A stretch of 64,000 nt of DNA, from contig JBAZEH010000001.1 of the NCBI GenBank assembly GCA_041653955.1, positions 1 to 64,000 of the forward strand, written 5' to 3'. This stretch comes from UBA1562 sp041653955. Lineage in GTDB: Bacteria > Omnitrophota > Gorgyraeia > Gygaellales > Profunditerraquicolaceae. Positions 49,148-57,874 of this stretch are shown here, in pieces. The position numbers and the translations under genes were made by a program. The notes below the pieces were generated by a model. That model had not been told where the DNA came from and searched no databases. It saw only the letters and a list, made by a program, of their open reading frames with translations. Each line of letters opens with the position of its first letter. Position 1 is the first letter of the stretch.

Positions 49148-51358
49148 TTACAAATAACTTTCTATCGCGTTACGCCAGGTTCTATGCAGCTCCGCGACCG
49201 GTATATCCACCGATCCGCCGACGACAAGCTTGCTGCCCTTAACTTCTCCTATCACGGCAGCGGGGGCCTTATTCTTTTTGGCTATCTGCAATAGTTTTTT
49301 AACATTACCGGGCCTTACGCTTAAGACGATACGCGACTGCGATTCGCCAAAAAGCAGCGCGTCTTTTCTTATAACCTGGGGTAACTCCACTACAGCGCCT
49401 ATTTTCTTAACCGGATTGCTCATACAGCTTTCAGCTAAGGCAACCGCCAAACCGCCCTCGGAGCAATCGTGCGCGGATACTACCATTCCTTTTTCTATCG
49501 CTTCAAGCGCCGTCTTTTGCACGGCCTTCTCTAACTTAAGGTCAAGTATAGGAGGTTTTCCTTTCTTTAATCCATGGACGGTCTTTAAATATTCGCTGCC
49601 GCCCAACTCTTCCTTATTTTTGCCCAAGAGCAGTATGACGTCACCCGCATTCTTAAAATACTGGGTGGTCATCCTTGCCTTGTCTTTAATCACGCCCACC
49701 ATCCCGACAACCGGGGTAGGGTCAACAGAGCCCTTGGGATTCTCATTATTAAAACTGACATTACCGCTCACTACCGGCGTATTCAGGGCACGGCAGGCCT
49801 TGGATATCCCCAGGGCCGCCTGTTTAAATTGCCAGAACACTTCGGGGTTTTTGGGGTTACCGAAATTTATACCGTCGGTAATCGCCAGGGGTTTGGCTCC
49901 GGAACAAACTAAATTCCTGGCTGCTTCTGCCACCGCGATAGCCCCGCCCATAAAGGGATCAAGGTAACAATAAGTAGAATTACAATCAGTGGTTACCGCG
50001 ATCGCCTTTTTTGTCCCCGGCACAGCCGCTACACCGGCATCGGAACCCGGGCCCAATAAAACCCCTTTGGCAGCTTTAGGGTCTGCGTGTTTAAAAACCC
50101 ATGCCTTACTTGCCAGCGTAGGGTTGCTCAATAACTTAAGTAGGGCGCGTCCATAGTCCTTTGGCTCCTTGACCTTAGAAAGATCCAGCCGGTTAACCCT
50201 GGATAAATATCCTGGCCTGGCAGTCTTCCTGTGATAAACAGGCCCTTCTACCAGGGCTGCCGCCGGTACTTCAGCGATCACCATACCGTTCTCGCGGACA
50301 CGCACAATACCGTCATCAGTTACCCTGCCGATAAGGTCCACCGGCACGTTCCATTTTGCGAAGACCTTTTTTACTTTTTCCAGGTTTTTCTTATTCACAA
50401 TGACAAGCATCCTCTCCTGTGACTCGGAGAGCATGACTTCATAGGCGCTCATCCCCTTTTCCTTGCGCGGCACCCGGGAGATATCTATATCCATCCCCGT
50501 ATCCGCTTTATGCGAAGTCTCGCAGGTAGAGCAAGTCAACCCGGCAGCTCCCATATCCTGCATACCGATCACCAGCCCCTTACGCATTAATTCCAGGCAG
50601 GACTCTCTTAATATCCTTCCCATTTTCGGGTCGCCGATAGCGACAGCAGAACTCTTTTTGGCGGCATTTTCATCCAACCCCGAAGAAGCAAAGGCCGCCC
50701 CTTCTACCCCATCCCTGCCGGTCGCGCCGCCCACTATCAAAACCAGGTTATTCACTCCGCTGGCCTTGGCCTTGACGATGGAATTATTTTTTACGACCCC
50801 CACGGTCATCGCGTTCACCAGGGGGTTCCCTTCAAAAGACTCATCAAAATATATCTCACCGCCCAAAACAGGGATACCCGCGGTATTCGCGTAATCCGTA
50901 AAACCGCGTATAATATTCTTAAAAAGAAACTTCACGCGTTCTTTGTCCAACTTGCCTAATCTGAGGGAATCCAGCAGGCCTATAGGCCTGGCGCCCATAG
51001 TAAAGATATCCCTGACGCATCCACCGCCTCCGGTGGCTGATGCCGCGTACGGTTCAACTGCTGAAGGATGGTTATGCGACTCTACTTTAAAAACCACGCC
51101 CATACCGTCTCCGATATCAACCACCCCGGCATTCTCCCCGGGCCCCTCTATGACCTGCTTGCCTTTGGTAGGAAAAAGTTTTAATACGGGTTTTGAATTC
51201 TTATAAGAACAGTGTTCGCTCCACATCGCCGAAAACATGCCTAATTCCGTATAATTAGGTTCCCTCCCCAGGCGCTTTTTGATCATTTCATACTCCTGGA
51301 GGGTTAAGCCTTGTTTTTCTATCATTTCTTTGGTAATGACAACATCGTCTTGAAACAT
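49148..51358 (-). CDS. purL: Phosphoribosylformylglycinamidine synthase subunit II
   Basis: 736 residues from the ATG at 51358 (AAGGAG about 9 bases upstream; the frame opens at 51397 without a site). This is the small-type PurL used with separate PurQ and PurS: GREPNYTELGMFSAMWSEHCSYKNS, KVESHNHPSAVEPYAASATG, DMGAAGLTCSTCE, and C-terminal SAHDCSEGGLAVALAESCM. No purQ or purS is seen in this window. It catalyses FGAR to FGAM. Confidence 0.96.
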   Translation of the reverse strand: MFQDDVVITKEMIEKQGLTLQEYEMIKKRLGREPNYTELGMFSAMWSEHCSYKNSKPVLKLFPTKGKQVIEGPGENAGVVDIGDGMGVVFKVESHNHPSAVEPYAASATGGGGCVRDIFTMGARPIGLLDSLRLGKLDKERVKFLFKNIIRGFTDYANTAGIPVLGGEIYFDESFEGNPLVNAMTVGVVKNNSIVKAKASGVNNLVLIVGGATGRDGVEGAAFASSGLDENAAKKSSAVAIGDPKMGRILRESCLELMRKGLVIGMQDMGAAGLTCSTCETSHKADTGMDIDISRVPRKEKGMSAYEVMLSESQERMLVIVNKKNLEKVKKVFAKWNVPVDLIGRVTDDGIVRVRENGMVIAEVPAAALVEGPVYHRKTARPGYLSRVNRLDLSKVKEPKDYGRALLKLLSNPTLASKAWVFKHADPKAAKGVLLGPGSDAGVAAVPGTKKAIAVTTDCNSTYCYLDPFMGGAIAVAEAARNLVCSGAKPLAITDGINFGNPKNPEVFWQFKQAALGISKACRALNTPVVSGNVSFNNENPKGSVDPTPVVGMVGVIKDKARMTTQYFKNAGDVILLLGKNKEELGGSEYLKTVHGLKKGKPPILDLKLEKAVQKTALEAIEKGMVVSAHDCSEGGLAVALAESCMSNPVKKIGAVVELPQVIRKDALLFGESQSRIVLSVRPGNVKKLLQIAKKNKAPAAVIGEVKGSKLVVGGSVDIPVAELHRTWRNAIESYL

Positions 51359-51388
51359 TCTAGACTCCTTCCTTAAAATGAGGTAACA

Positions 51389-51450
51389 TTGAGCCAACCG
51401 GAAATCTCTACTCCATTGTAGATTTTTCGGATTTCTGCGTCATTGCAGAT
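51389..51450 (-). repeat. Divergent relative of the nested repeat family (two small hairpins)
   Basis: Two parallel hairpins, TCTAC-6-GTAGA (51407-51422) and TCTGC-6-GCAGA (51434-51449), share a CATT loop core. They are flanked by GAGCCAACCGGAAAT, which closely matches the GAGCCAATCGGGAAA patch of the type B elements. The outer arms of the family are not evident, so this is a weak call. It lies between purB and purL. Confidence 0.45.
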
Positions 51451-51483
51451 AAGGCAGGGTTAAATTAAAATATACTCCTCTAT

Positions 51484-52776
51484 TTATACACCGACGCGTC
51501 TGAAAATCTTGTTTACATTGCGCAGGTAATAATCCAGGTCAAAAACCTTGTCCAGCTCTTTACTGCTGATATGGGATAAAAGTTCTTTGTCCCCTAAAAG
51601 CGTCTCTTTAAACTGCATCCCGCTCTTCCATGTTTTCATGGCGGCCCTCTGCACAATATCATATGCCTTCATGCGCGGAAGCCCTTTATCCATAAGTTCA
51701 AGAAGCACCCTTTGCGAGAATATCAGGCCCCTTGTTTTCACCAGGCTTGCCAGCATATTCTCCGGGTATACTGCCAAACCATCCATAACCTGTATAGTTT
51801 TATTAAGCATATAATCCAGGGCGAGGGTAGAATCCGGTATGATAACCCGCTCAACAGAAGAGTGGCTGATATCGCGCTCATGCCATAATGGCATATTCTC
51901 CATCGCTGCCAGAGCGTTGCCGCGCAAAAGCCGCGCCAGCCCGCAAATACGCTCGCAGATAACGGGATTGCGCTTATGCGGCATTGCGGATGAGCCCTTC
52001 TGGCCTTTGCCGAAAGGCTCCTCTGCCTCAAGGACCTCGGTCCTTTGCAGGTGCCTGATCTCGGTAGCGAACTTTTCCAGGCTTCCCCCGATAACGGCGA
52101 GAGTGGCCATATATTGTGCGTATACATCCCTTTGTATGACCTGCGTGGAGATAGGGGCTGCCTTAAGGCCTAACTTACGGCAAATATATGTTTCTACTTC
52201 CGGGCCAACATTGGCAAAAGTGCCCACTGCCCCGGAAACCTTACCTACCGCGACTTCTTTTCTTGCCAGCTTAAGGCGCTCTAAGTTCCGCTTTGTTTCA
52301 TCATACCAGAGAGCGAATTTAAGCCCAAATGTAGTGGGTTCGGCGTGCACTCCGTGGGTGCGGCCGACGCAGATCATATCTTTGTACTTGCGCGCTTTCC
52401 TTGCCATTACCTTAAGGAGGCGGTTTATATCCTCTATCAGTATATCTGAGGCGGCGGCAAGCTGTACACCAAGTGTTGTGTCCAATATGTCGGATGAGGT
52501 CAGGCCCATATGCAGGTATTTAGCGTCAGCCCCTATATATTGGGCCACATTGGAGACAAAAGCTACCACATCATGTTGAGTTTTTTCTTCTATTTTTTTG
52601 ATCTGATTGATATTAAAACGGGCTTTCTTCCTGGCTCTCTTTGCTACTATGGGCGGGATTCGTTTATTTAAGGATAAGGCTTCAAGGGTAAGTATCTCTA
52701 TCTCCAGCATGGTCTTGAACTTAAACTCATCATTCCAGATGCCGGACATTTTTGGTAGACTGTAACGTTCGATCAT
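51484..52776 (-). CDS. purB: Adenylosuccinate lyase
   Basis: 430 residues, fumarase/aspartase superfamily: TQHDVVAFVSNVAQ, LHMGLTSSDILDTTLGVQL, GRTHGVHAEPTTFGLKFALW, and the signature loop GSSAMPHKRNPVICERI. It acts at two points in purine synthesis (SAICAR to AICAR; adenylosuccinate to AMP). An AAAGGAGGGCGAG site precedes the ATG. It is the first gene of the long purine unit, with its own promoter at 52809-52836. Confidence 0.97.
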   Translation of the reverse strand: MIERYSLPKMSGIWNDEFKFKTMLEIEILTLEALSLNKRIPPIVAKRARKKARFNINQIKKIEEKTQHDVVAFVSNVAQYIGADAKYLHMGLTSSDILDTTLGVQLAAASDILIEDINRLLKVMARKARKYKDMICVGRTHGVHAEPTTFGLKFALWYDETKRNLERLKLARKEVAVGKVSGAVGTFANVGPEVETYICRKLGLKAAPISTQVIQRDVYAQYMATLAVIGGSLEKFATEIRHLQRTEVLEAEEPFGKGQKGSSAMPHKRNPVICERICGLARLLRGNALAAMENMPLWHERDISHSSVERVIIPDSTLALDYMLNKTIQVMDGLAVYPENMLASLVKTRGLIFSQRVLLELMDKGLPRMKAYDIVQRAAMKTWKSGMQFKETLLGDKELLSHISSKELDKVFDLDYYLRNVNKIFRRVGV

Positions 52777-52808
52777 GCTCGCCCTCCTTTAGAATTACGG
52801 GAATTATT

Positions 52809-52836
52809 ATTATAGCAGAAATATGGATTTTGGCAA
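52809..52836 (-). promoter_or_regulatory. Promoter of the purB-led purine operon
   Basis: Minus strand: TTGCCA (52831-52836, five of six consensus), 16-base spacer, TATAAT (52809-52814, perfect). The leader would be about 26 nt and contains the purB Shine-Dalgarno. No room for a riboswitch exists. Confidence 0.75.
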
Positions 52837-52844
52837 ACATAAAA

Positions 52845-52876
52845 ATGGCTCTGGAAGCAGCTGCTTTCAGAGCCAT
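52845..52876 (-). terminator. Intrinsic terminator of tRNA-fMet
   Basis: A near-perfect 32-base palindrome (arms ATGGCTCTG and CAGAGCCAT, core AAGCAGCTGCTT, one mismatch) is followed on the minus strand by TTTTT. It separates the tRNA from the purB promoter. Confidence 0.85.
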
Positions 52877-52880
52877 AAAG

Positions 52881-52954
<74 letters not shown>

Positions 52955-52959
52955 AAACC

Positions 52960-52988
52960 ACTATAGCGTAATCGCCGCCATAATGCAA
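52960..52988 (-). promoter_or_regulatory. Promoter of tRNA-fMet
   Basis: TTGCAT (52983-52988), 17-base spacer, TATAGT (52960-52965) on the minus strand; the mature tRNA begins 5 bases after the -10. Confidence 0.6.
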
Positions 52989-53001
52989 CATCTATTTATA
53001 T

Positions 53002-53271
53002 TTAATCTTCGGGGATTATCTTGATAGGGACCTCGCCCTTGCGCACCACGCCCATTTTCTCCCTGGCGATCTTCTCCTGGTAGTGAGGGTCATTTTCTAT
53101 ACGCTTGAGCTCCTCCTGCAGGAGAGAATTCTCTACATTCAGGTACTTTATCTTATCTTCCATATCCCGGTTCTTATCCTTAAGTTCCTGCAGCTTGGTG
53201 TAACCGGGGAGGAATATGACCAGGAGAAATATTATTATCCCGAATGTAGAGAATAACTTCCTGATTATCAT
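53002..53271 (-). CDS. FtsB/DivIC-family septum protein
   Basis: 89 residues: an N-terminal membrane helix (FGIIIFLLVIFLPGYTKL), a coiled coil (LKDKNRDMEDKIKYLNVENSL), then the family end motif (NDPHYQEKIAREKMGVVRKGEV). It links early and late division proteins (with FtsL and FtsQ). Overlap with the eno stop and the eno-ftsB order is common in bacteria. Confidence 0.9.
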   Translation of the reverse strand: MIIRKLFSTFGIIIFLLVIFLPGYTKLQELKDKNRDMEDKIKYLNVENSLLQEELKRIENDPHYQEKIAREKMGVVRKGEVPIKIIPED

Positions 53272-54533
53272 TTATTGAATGAACTGCCGGCGTAAACGGC
53301 TTTTGCCCCCAACTCTTCCTCTATCCTTAAGAGCTCATTGTATTTGCATATCCTGTCCGTGCGTGATACCGAACCGGTCTTTATCTGCCCGCACCCTGAA
53401 GCGACCGCCAGGTGCGCGATAGTAGTATCTTCGGTCTCTCCTGAACGGTGCGAGATGACTGCCTTATATTTATTCTTGGCAGCCATATCCACTACCTCCA
53501 GCGTCTCAAGGAGCGAGCCTATCTGATTCACTTTTACCAATATGGCATTACCCACGCTTTCAAGGATACCCTTCTTGAAGATCTTCGGGTTGGTGACGAA
53601 TATATCATCCCCTACCAGCTGCACCTTATTGCCCAATTCCGAAGTCATCTTTTTCCATCCATCCCAGTCATGTTCAGAGAGGCCGTCTTCAATAGACAAT
53701 ATAGGATATTTAGAGAGCCACTTCGCGTATATGGCGATCAAGTCATCAGATGTTTTCTTGGAACCCTCAAAGTGGTATACGCCATCTTTGCAGAAGGAAC
53801 TCGCGGCACAATCCATGGCAAGAGATATATCCTTGCCCGGTTTGTATCCGGCCTTCTCTATCGCTTCCAATATCAACTGCAGGGCCTCTTCGTTGGATTT
53901 AAGGTTAGGGGCAAACCCTCCCTCGTCCCCCACTGAAGTAGACAAGCCTTTGGACTTAAGGATACTTTTCAGGTTATGGAACACCTCGGCGGCATACCTT
54001 AATGCCTCGCGGAAACTCGGGGCTCCGGAAGGCATGATCATAAACTCCTGGATATCAAGGTTATTATCGGCGTGTAAACCACCGTTCAATATATTCATCT
54101 GCGGGACCGGAAGGATATGCGCGTCATCCCCTCCCAGGTATTTATATAAAGGCTCATTTTTTGAAGCCGCGTCTGCCTTGGCAACCGCCAGAGAGACGCC
54201 GAGGATCGCGTTTGCCCCCAGCTTGCCTTTATTATCGGTGCCGTCTAAATCTATAAGCAGTTTATCTATCTCCCTGAAATCAGGCTTTAACCCTTTTATC
54301 TTGGCGCAGATAGGGGTATTTACATTCTCTACTGCTTTCAATACGCCCTTGCCTAAATACCTTTTCTTATCCCCATCCCGAAGCTCCAGGGCCTCCTTTT
54401 CACCGGTGGAAGCGCCCGAAGGCACGGCGGCTCGCGCCAGAAGGCCTGAATCAAGGGTTATATCAACCTCTATAGTGGGATTACCGCGTGAATCAAGTAT
54501 CTCTCGCGCCAGGACATCTTTTATCTTTGCCAC
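53268..54533 (-). CDS. eno: Enolase
   Basis: 421 residues starting with GTG at 54533, with GGAGGC upstream. 2-phosphoglycerate to PEP. Signatures: REILDSRGNPTIEVDI, VPSGASTGEKEALELRDGD, SVGDEGGFAPNL, SIEDGLSEHDWDGW and the Lys/Ser-containing ISHRSGETEDTTIAHLAV. It makes the PEP used by KdsA and its substrate pool feeds serA. It is divergent from the FtsH-like gene. Confidence 0.97.
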   Translation of the reverse strand: MAKIKDVLAREILDSRGNPTIEVDITLDSGLLARAAVPSGASTGEKEALELRDGDKKRYLGKGVLKAVENVNTPICAKIKGLKPDFREIDKLLIDLDGTDNKGKLGANAILGVSLAVAKADAASKNEPLYKYLGGDDAHILPVPQMNILNGGLHADNNLDIQEFMIMPSGAPSFREALRYAAEVFHNLKSILKSKGLSTSVGDEGGFAPNLKSNEEALQLILEAIEKAGYKPGKDISLAMDCAASSFCKDGVYHFEGSKKTSDDLIAIYAKWLSKYPILSIEDGLSEHDWDGWKKMTSELGNKVQLVGDDIFVTNPKIFKKGILESVGNAILVKVNQIGSLLETLEVVDMAAKNKYKAVISHRSGETEDTTIAHLAVASGCGQIKTGSVSRTDRICKYNELLRIEEELGAKAVYAGSSFNK

Positions 54534-54589
54534 GTTTTGCCTCCAATCTTTTTAAGCTTAATACGGATTAAATTTACGTAAGGTAAAAT

Positions 54590-54617
54590 AGTATAGCACA
54601 ATTTACAACACGGTCAA
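54590..54617 (-). promoter_or_regulatory. Promoter of eno-ftsB
   Basis: TTGACC (54612-54617), 16-base spacer, TATACT (54590-54595) on the minus strand; leader about 50 nt with a clear Shine-Dalgarno. Confidence 0.65.
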
Positions 54618-54636
54618 CAAAAAACCTTTATATAGA

Positions 54637-54665
54637 TTGACAGGCGCGCGAAATTATGGTATTTA
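54637..54665 (+). promoter_or_regulatory. Promoter of the FtsH-like gene
   Basis: Perfect TTGACA (54637-54642), 17-base spacer, TATTTA (54660-54665, partial match). The -10 ends 9 bases before the ATG at 54675 with no Shine-Dalgarno between, so a leaderless or near-leaderless mRNA is likely. Confidence 0.5.
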
Positions 54666-54674
54666 TGAACATTA

Positions 54675-56381
54675 ATGAAGAAGATAAATTCCCGCAAAAT
54701 AAAACTCTTCTTTAAATTCCACTGGATAGCGATCATCATAGCACTCCTCGCTAGCATCCTCGCTATCTCATTCATCTATTTCCTGCGCAGCGCCATTTTT
54801 GCCTGGAGCACATCAGAATCATATTTTAAAAAAGCGGCCCTCGCACAATACGGGCTATTCTTCTATATCTTCCTTATATTACAGGTGATCAGCCTCCCTT
54901 TAAGCGGGGCATTATGGATATGGCTGATGCGCGGCGGACATATGAAATTCAGCCACCTGCACACAAAGGCGGTAGAAGGCAAGGATATCCGCATCCACTG
55001 GCAGGATGTCATCGGGATGGAAGAAGCGAAACAGGAAGCAAAAGAGGTCGTCAGCCTGGTGGTAGACCGCGCGCAACTACAGCTTATAGGAGGCAAGATC
55101 TTAAGGGGTATCCTGATGATAGGGCCTCCGGGCTGCGGGAAAACTTACCTCGCCAAGGCGATCGCGACAGAGTCTAATCTCCCCTTCCTCTCCATATCAG
55201 GCTCGGAGTTCATAGAGATGTTCGTAGGTGTAGGCGCAAGCCGCGTACGTAAACTATTCAAACAGGCGCGCCAACTGGCTTACGCGGAAGGCGGATGCAT
55301 CGTATTTATAGACGAGTTGGATGCGGTCGCGGCGCAGCGTTCCATGGACAGGGGTTTCGGAGGGCAAACCGAATCCAACACTACATTAAACCAGCTCCTT
55401 GTTGAGATGGACGGCCTGAAAGACAAGGATTACAACGTGGTCCTGATAGGGGCTACCAATGCCCCCGAGAGCTTCCTTGACCAGGCATTACTCCGCCCGG
55501 GAAGGTTTGACCGCAAGATATATGTGGACCTCCCCAACCTGGAAGAAAGAGAAGAATTGTTCCGCTACTATATAAAAGATATAAAATACGACCCATCCCT
55601 TGATATAGCGCGCCTCGCGCGTATGGCGGTGCGCAAAAGCCCCGCAGATATCTCCAACCTGATCAGGGAAGCCGCGCTCATCTCGGTGCGCAACAAAAAA
55701 GATAAAGTTATGATGAAAGAAATGGTTGAGGCGATGGACAGGATCGAGATGGGCGTAAAACATAAAGTTGTCTTTAATGAAGAAGAACGCAAAAAAGTAG
55801 CTTATCATGAAGCAGGCCACGCCGTTTCCACCTACTTCCTGCAGCCATTCCATGACGTATTCAAGGCGACTATCACGGCAAGGGGCGGGGCATTAGGGAT
55901 GATCGTCCCCCATCCGCGCGAAGAGCTGCACGTGCATACGAAAGAAGAGTGGCTCGGCCAGATAAAATCGTGCCTGGGCTCCTATGTAGCGGAAAAACTT
56001 CAGTTCGGGACTACCACCACAGGCGTATCCCAGGATTTCCACCAGGCGATGTGGTACGCCCACCAGATGGTATGGCGCTATGGTATGGGTAAATCCGGAT
56101 TGATCGGAGATTATACCCTGCTTGAGACATCGCATTCCGATTACGGTGCATTCCGCGGAGAAAAAGCGTCGTTCCTTTCAGAAAAAATAAAAGAACAGCT
56201 AAACCAGGAGACGCAGGATATGCTGCAGGAGTGCCTTAAGGAAGTTGAGATACTTCTGACGAGAGAGAAACCTATCCTGGACCGTTTCGCCGAAGAGCTA
56301 CTTAAAAAGGAAGAGCTTGATTACGATGAGATCGAAGCCATCTTCAGGGAATTTGGCAAAAACCGCCCTCCTGTTACTTAG
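54675..56381 (+). CDS. FtsH-like membrane AAA+ metalloprotease with reduced periplasmic domain
   Basis: 568 residues. Two N-terminal membrane helices (about 16-42 and 58-87) are separated by only about 15 residues, where FtsH normally has a periplasmic domain of about 70. The AAA+ module is complete: GPPGCGKT, CIVFIDELDAVA, NQLLVEMDG and LLRPGRFDRK. The protease has HEAGH (in KVAYHEAGHAVS) and a distal Asp in GVSQDFHQA as the probable third zinc ligand. It is likely a second, specialised FtsH alongside a housekeeping copy not seen here. The lipoprotein gene downstream overlaps it by about 56 bases, suggesting functional linkage. Confidence 0.9.
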   Translation: MKKINSRKIKLFFKFHWIAIIIALLASILAISFIYFLRSAIFAWSTSESYFKKAALAQYGLFFYIFLILQVISLPLSGALWIWLMRGGHMKFSHLHTKAVEGKDIRIHWQDVIGMEEAKQEAKEVVSLVVDRAQLQLIGGKILRGILMIGPPGCGKTYLAKAIATESNLPFLSISGSEFIEMFVGVGASRVRKLFKQARQLAYAEGGCIVFIDELDAVAAQRSMDRGFGGQTESNTTLNQLLVEMDGLKDKDYNVVLIGATNAPESFLDQALLRPGRFDRKIYVDLPNLEEREELFRYYIKDIKYDPSLDIARLARMAVRKSPADISNLIREAALISVRNKKDKVMMKEMVEAMDRIEMGVKHKVVFNEEERKKVAYHEAGHAVSTYFLQPFHDVFKATITARGGALGMIVPHPREELHVHTKEEWLGQIKSCLGSYVAEKLQFGTTTTGVSQDFHQAMWYAHQMVWRYGMGKSGLIGDYTLLETSHSDYGAFRGEKASFLSEKIKEQLNQETQDMLQECLKEVEILLTREKPILDRFAEELLKKEELDYDEIEAIFREFGKNRPPVT

Positions 56382-57195
56382 CATCCCCCTCTGTTTAATC
56401 TTATCCGGTTGTCAACTTTCCCTTGAGCCTACCTACAAGGAAAAGGATATCTCCCGGCTCGTAAAACAGATATGCAAGGATGAATACGGGCTTGAGGTGG
56501 TAACACATTGCACAAAAACCACCCTCTGGATCTATATGCCCCTTTCAAAGATGCTGCATCAGGATTATGCCGAAGGATCGGGCAAATTCTTTGATGACGA
56601 GCTGATGGATAAATTAAGGAATATAATGACTACTATCGGCAGGGTCATTTTGAGCGCCGATAAATCCCCGGGGTTCTACGCGCTATGGTCATCGGATATC
56701 AATATCGGCATTGACTATATCATCATCGGCAATGTAACGGATATAAAAAAATCGTATGCCGGGGTTATCCCTGCTACCGAACTTAACCAAAGGTACGTTA
56801 TCAGGTTCGGGCTTAACCCCCAGGCGGTAGGAGATGCCGCGGGAACGCATATGAATTTTTACGATATAACTCTTACTGATTTCCTTGCCCAGCAGATGGC
56901 GCAAAGGCTGGTATTCAGAATGCAGGGCGAGGAGATAAAGAAATATTTCAAGGTGGAAAGTTCAGAGGGGATATTTAAAGACGGCGTCTTTATGCTGGAA
57001 TATAATATAATAGAGGCGGCTGCGCCTGAAAAATATATAGACATAACGCAAGAGGCGCTGGATATCGCCTCTTACTGCGTAAAAACCTATGAATTCCGGG
57101 ATTTCCTGGGCGTATGGGTAAGAAATATATTAACTAATGAAGTTGCCGTGCTGGATAAAAATGAGGTGCTGGCAAGGCCTATGCCTGTCAGCTAG
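56326..57195 (+). CDS. Putative lipoprotein, unknown function
   Basis: About 289 residues from the ATG at 56326 (a TTG three codons earlier, with AAGGAAGAG closer, is an alternative). It has a clear lipoprotein signal: LLLLSIPLCLILSGC with the lipobox Leu-Ser-Gly-Cys, and Gln at +2, which predicts outer-membrane sorting. The mature part is mixed alpha/beta (DISRLVKQICKDEYGLEVVT; GIDYIIIGNVTDIKKS; YDITLTDFLAQQMAQRLVF) with no family that I recognise. It starts inside the FtsH-like gene. The last 8 bases overlap the convergent purN. Confidence 0.7.
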   Translation: MRSKPSSGNLAKTALLLLSIPLCLILSGCQLSLEPTYKEKDISRLVKQICKDEYGLEVVTHCTKTTLWIYMPLSKMLHQDYAEGSGKFFDDELMDKLRNIMTTIGRVILSADKSPGFYALWSSDINIGIDYIIIGNVTDIKKSYAGVIPATELNQRYVIRFGLNPQAVGDAAGTHMNFYDITLTDFLAQQMAQRLVFRMQGEEIKKYFKVESSEGIFKDGVFMLEYNIIEAAAPEKYIDITQEALDIASYCVKTYEFRDFLGVWVRNILTNEVAVLDKNEVLARPMPVS

Positions 57196-57790
57196 ATATA
57201 CTTACTTTTCTTCCTTCCAGTTTAAGCCTGCCTTCAACGAATAACCTTACTGCTTCGGGGTAAAGACGGTGCTCTATCTTATGGATCTTGCCCTCTAAGG
57301 ACTCCAGCGTATCGCTTTCTTCTATTTTTACTTCTTTCTGCAATATTATAGGGCCGTGGTCCATTTTTTCATCTACAAAATGCACGGTGACCCCGGTTAC
57401 CTTCGCTCCATATTCAAAAGCATCTTTTATCCCGTGGCTGCCCTTAAAAGAAGGAAGGAGCGCGGGGTGTATATTCAGGATGCGCCCATGGTACCTGCTC
57501 ACTAACTCCGGGCTCAAAAGCCGCATAAAACCCGCCAGCAGTATAAGGTCTATTTTATTTTCTTCCAGGTGGCGGATTATAGCTGACTCAAAAGCGCTCT
57601 TATCCGGTAGGTCATCAGCTTCTACCAGGGCCACTTTTATCCCTGCCCTTTTTGCGCGGCCTATAGCAGGCGCCTTAGGATTATCGCAAACCAAAAGGGA
57701 AAGCTCCGCCTTAATCAGGCCCTTCTTTACCGCCCTGATCAGCGCCCCGAAATTCGTACCCCTGCCTGAAGCAAAAACCGCAATCCTCAT
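57188..57790 (-). CDS. purN: Phosphoribosylglycinamide formyltransferase
   Basis: 200 residues: RIAVFASGRGTNFGAL (phosphate loop), ILLAGFMRLLSPELV, catalytic NIHPALLPSFKG (Asn, His), and GVTVHFVDEKMDHGPII with the catalytic Asp. It uses 10-formyl-THF to make FGAR. It is separated from the other pur genes and sits behind the rnf operon, split from rnfB by a type A repeat. Confidence 0.95.
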   Translation of the reverse strand: MRIAVFASGRGTNFGALIRAVKKGLIKAELSLLVCDNPKAPAIGRAKRAGIKVALVEADDLPDKSAFESAIIRHLEENKIDLILLAGFMRLLSPELVSRYHGRILNIHPALLPSFKGSHGIKDAFEYGAKVTGVTVHFVDEKMDHGPIILQKEVKIEESDTLESLEGKIHKIEHRLYPEAVRLFVEGRLKLEGRKVSISS

Positions 57791-57798
57791 CTTCTTAT

Positions 57799-57874
57799 AG
57801 GGACGGTTCTCGTGCTAATCGGAAAAGTGTCCCTACTAGGGGACACTTTTCGCTTTGTCAGCAGAACCGTCCCT
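57799..57874 (-). repeat. Nested inverted-repeat element, type A copy 2
   Basis: 76 nt; outer arms AGGGACGGTTCT (57799-57810) / AGAACCGTCCCT (57863-57874), inner arms AAAAGTGTCCC (57823-57833) / GGGACACTTTT (57840-57850). It overlaps the end of rnfB: the right half encodes the tail Arg-Asp-Gly-Ser-Ala-Asp-Lys-Ala-Lys-Ser-Val-Pro and the TAG stop. Confidence 0.92.

Noticed and set aside
52777..52808. Possible purine riboswitch ahead of purB
   Set aside because: The leader from the promoter to the purB ATG is only about 26 nt, too short for any known riboswitch.
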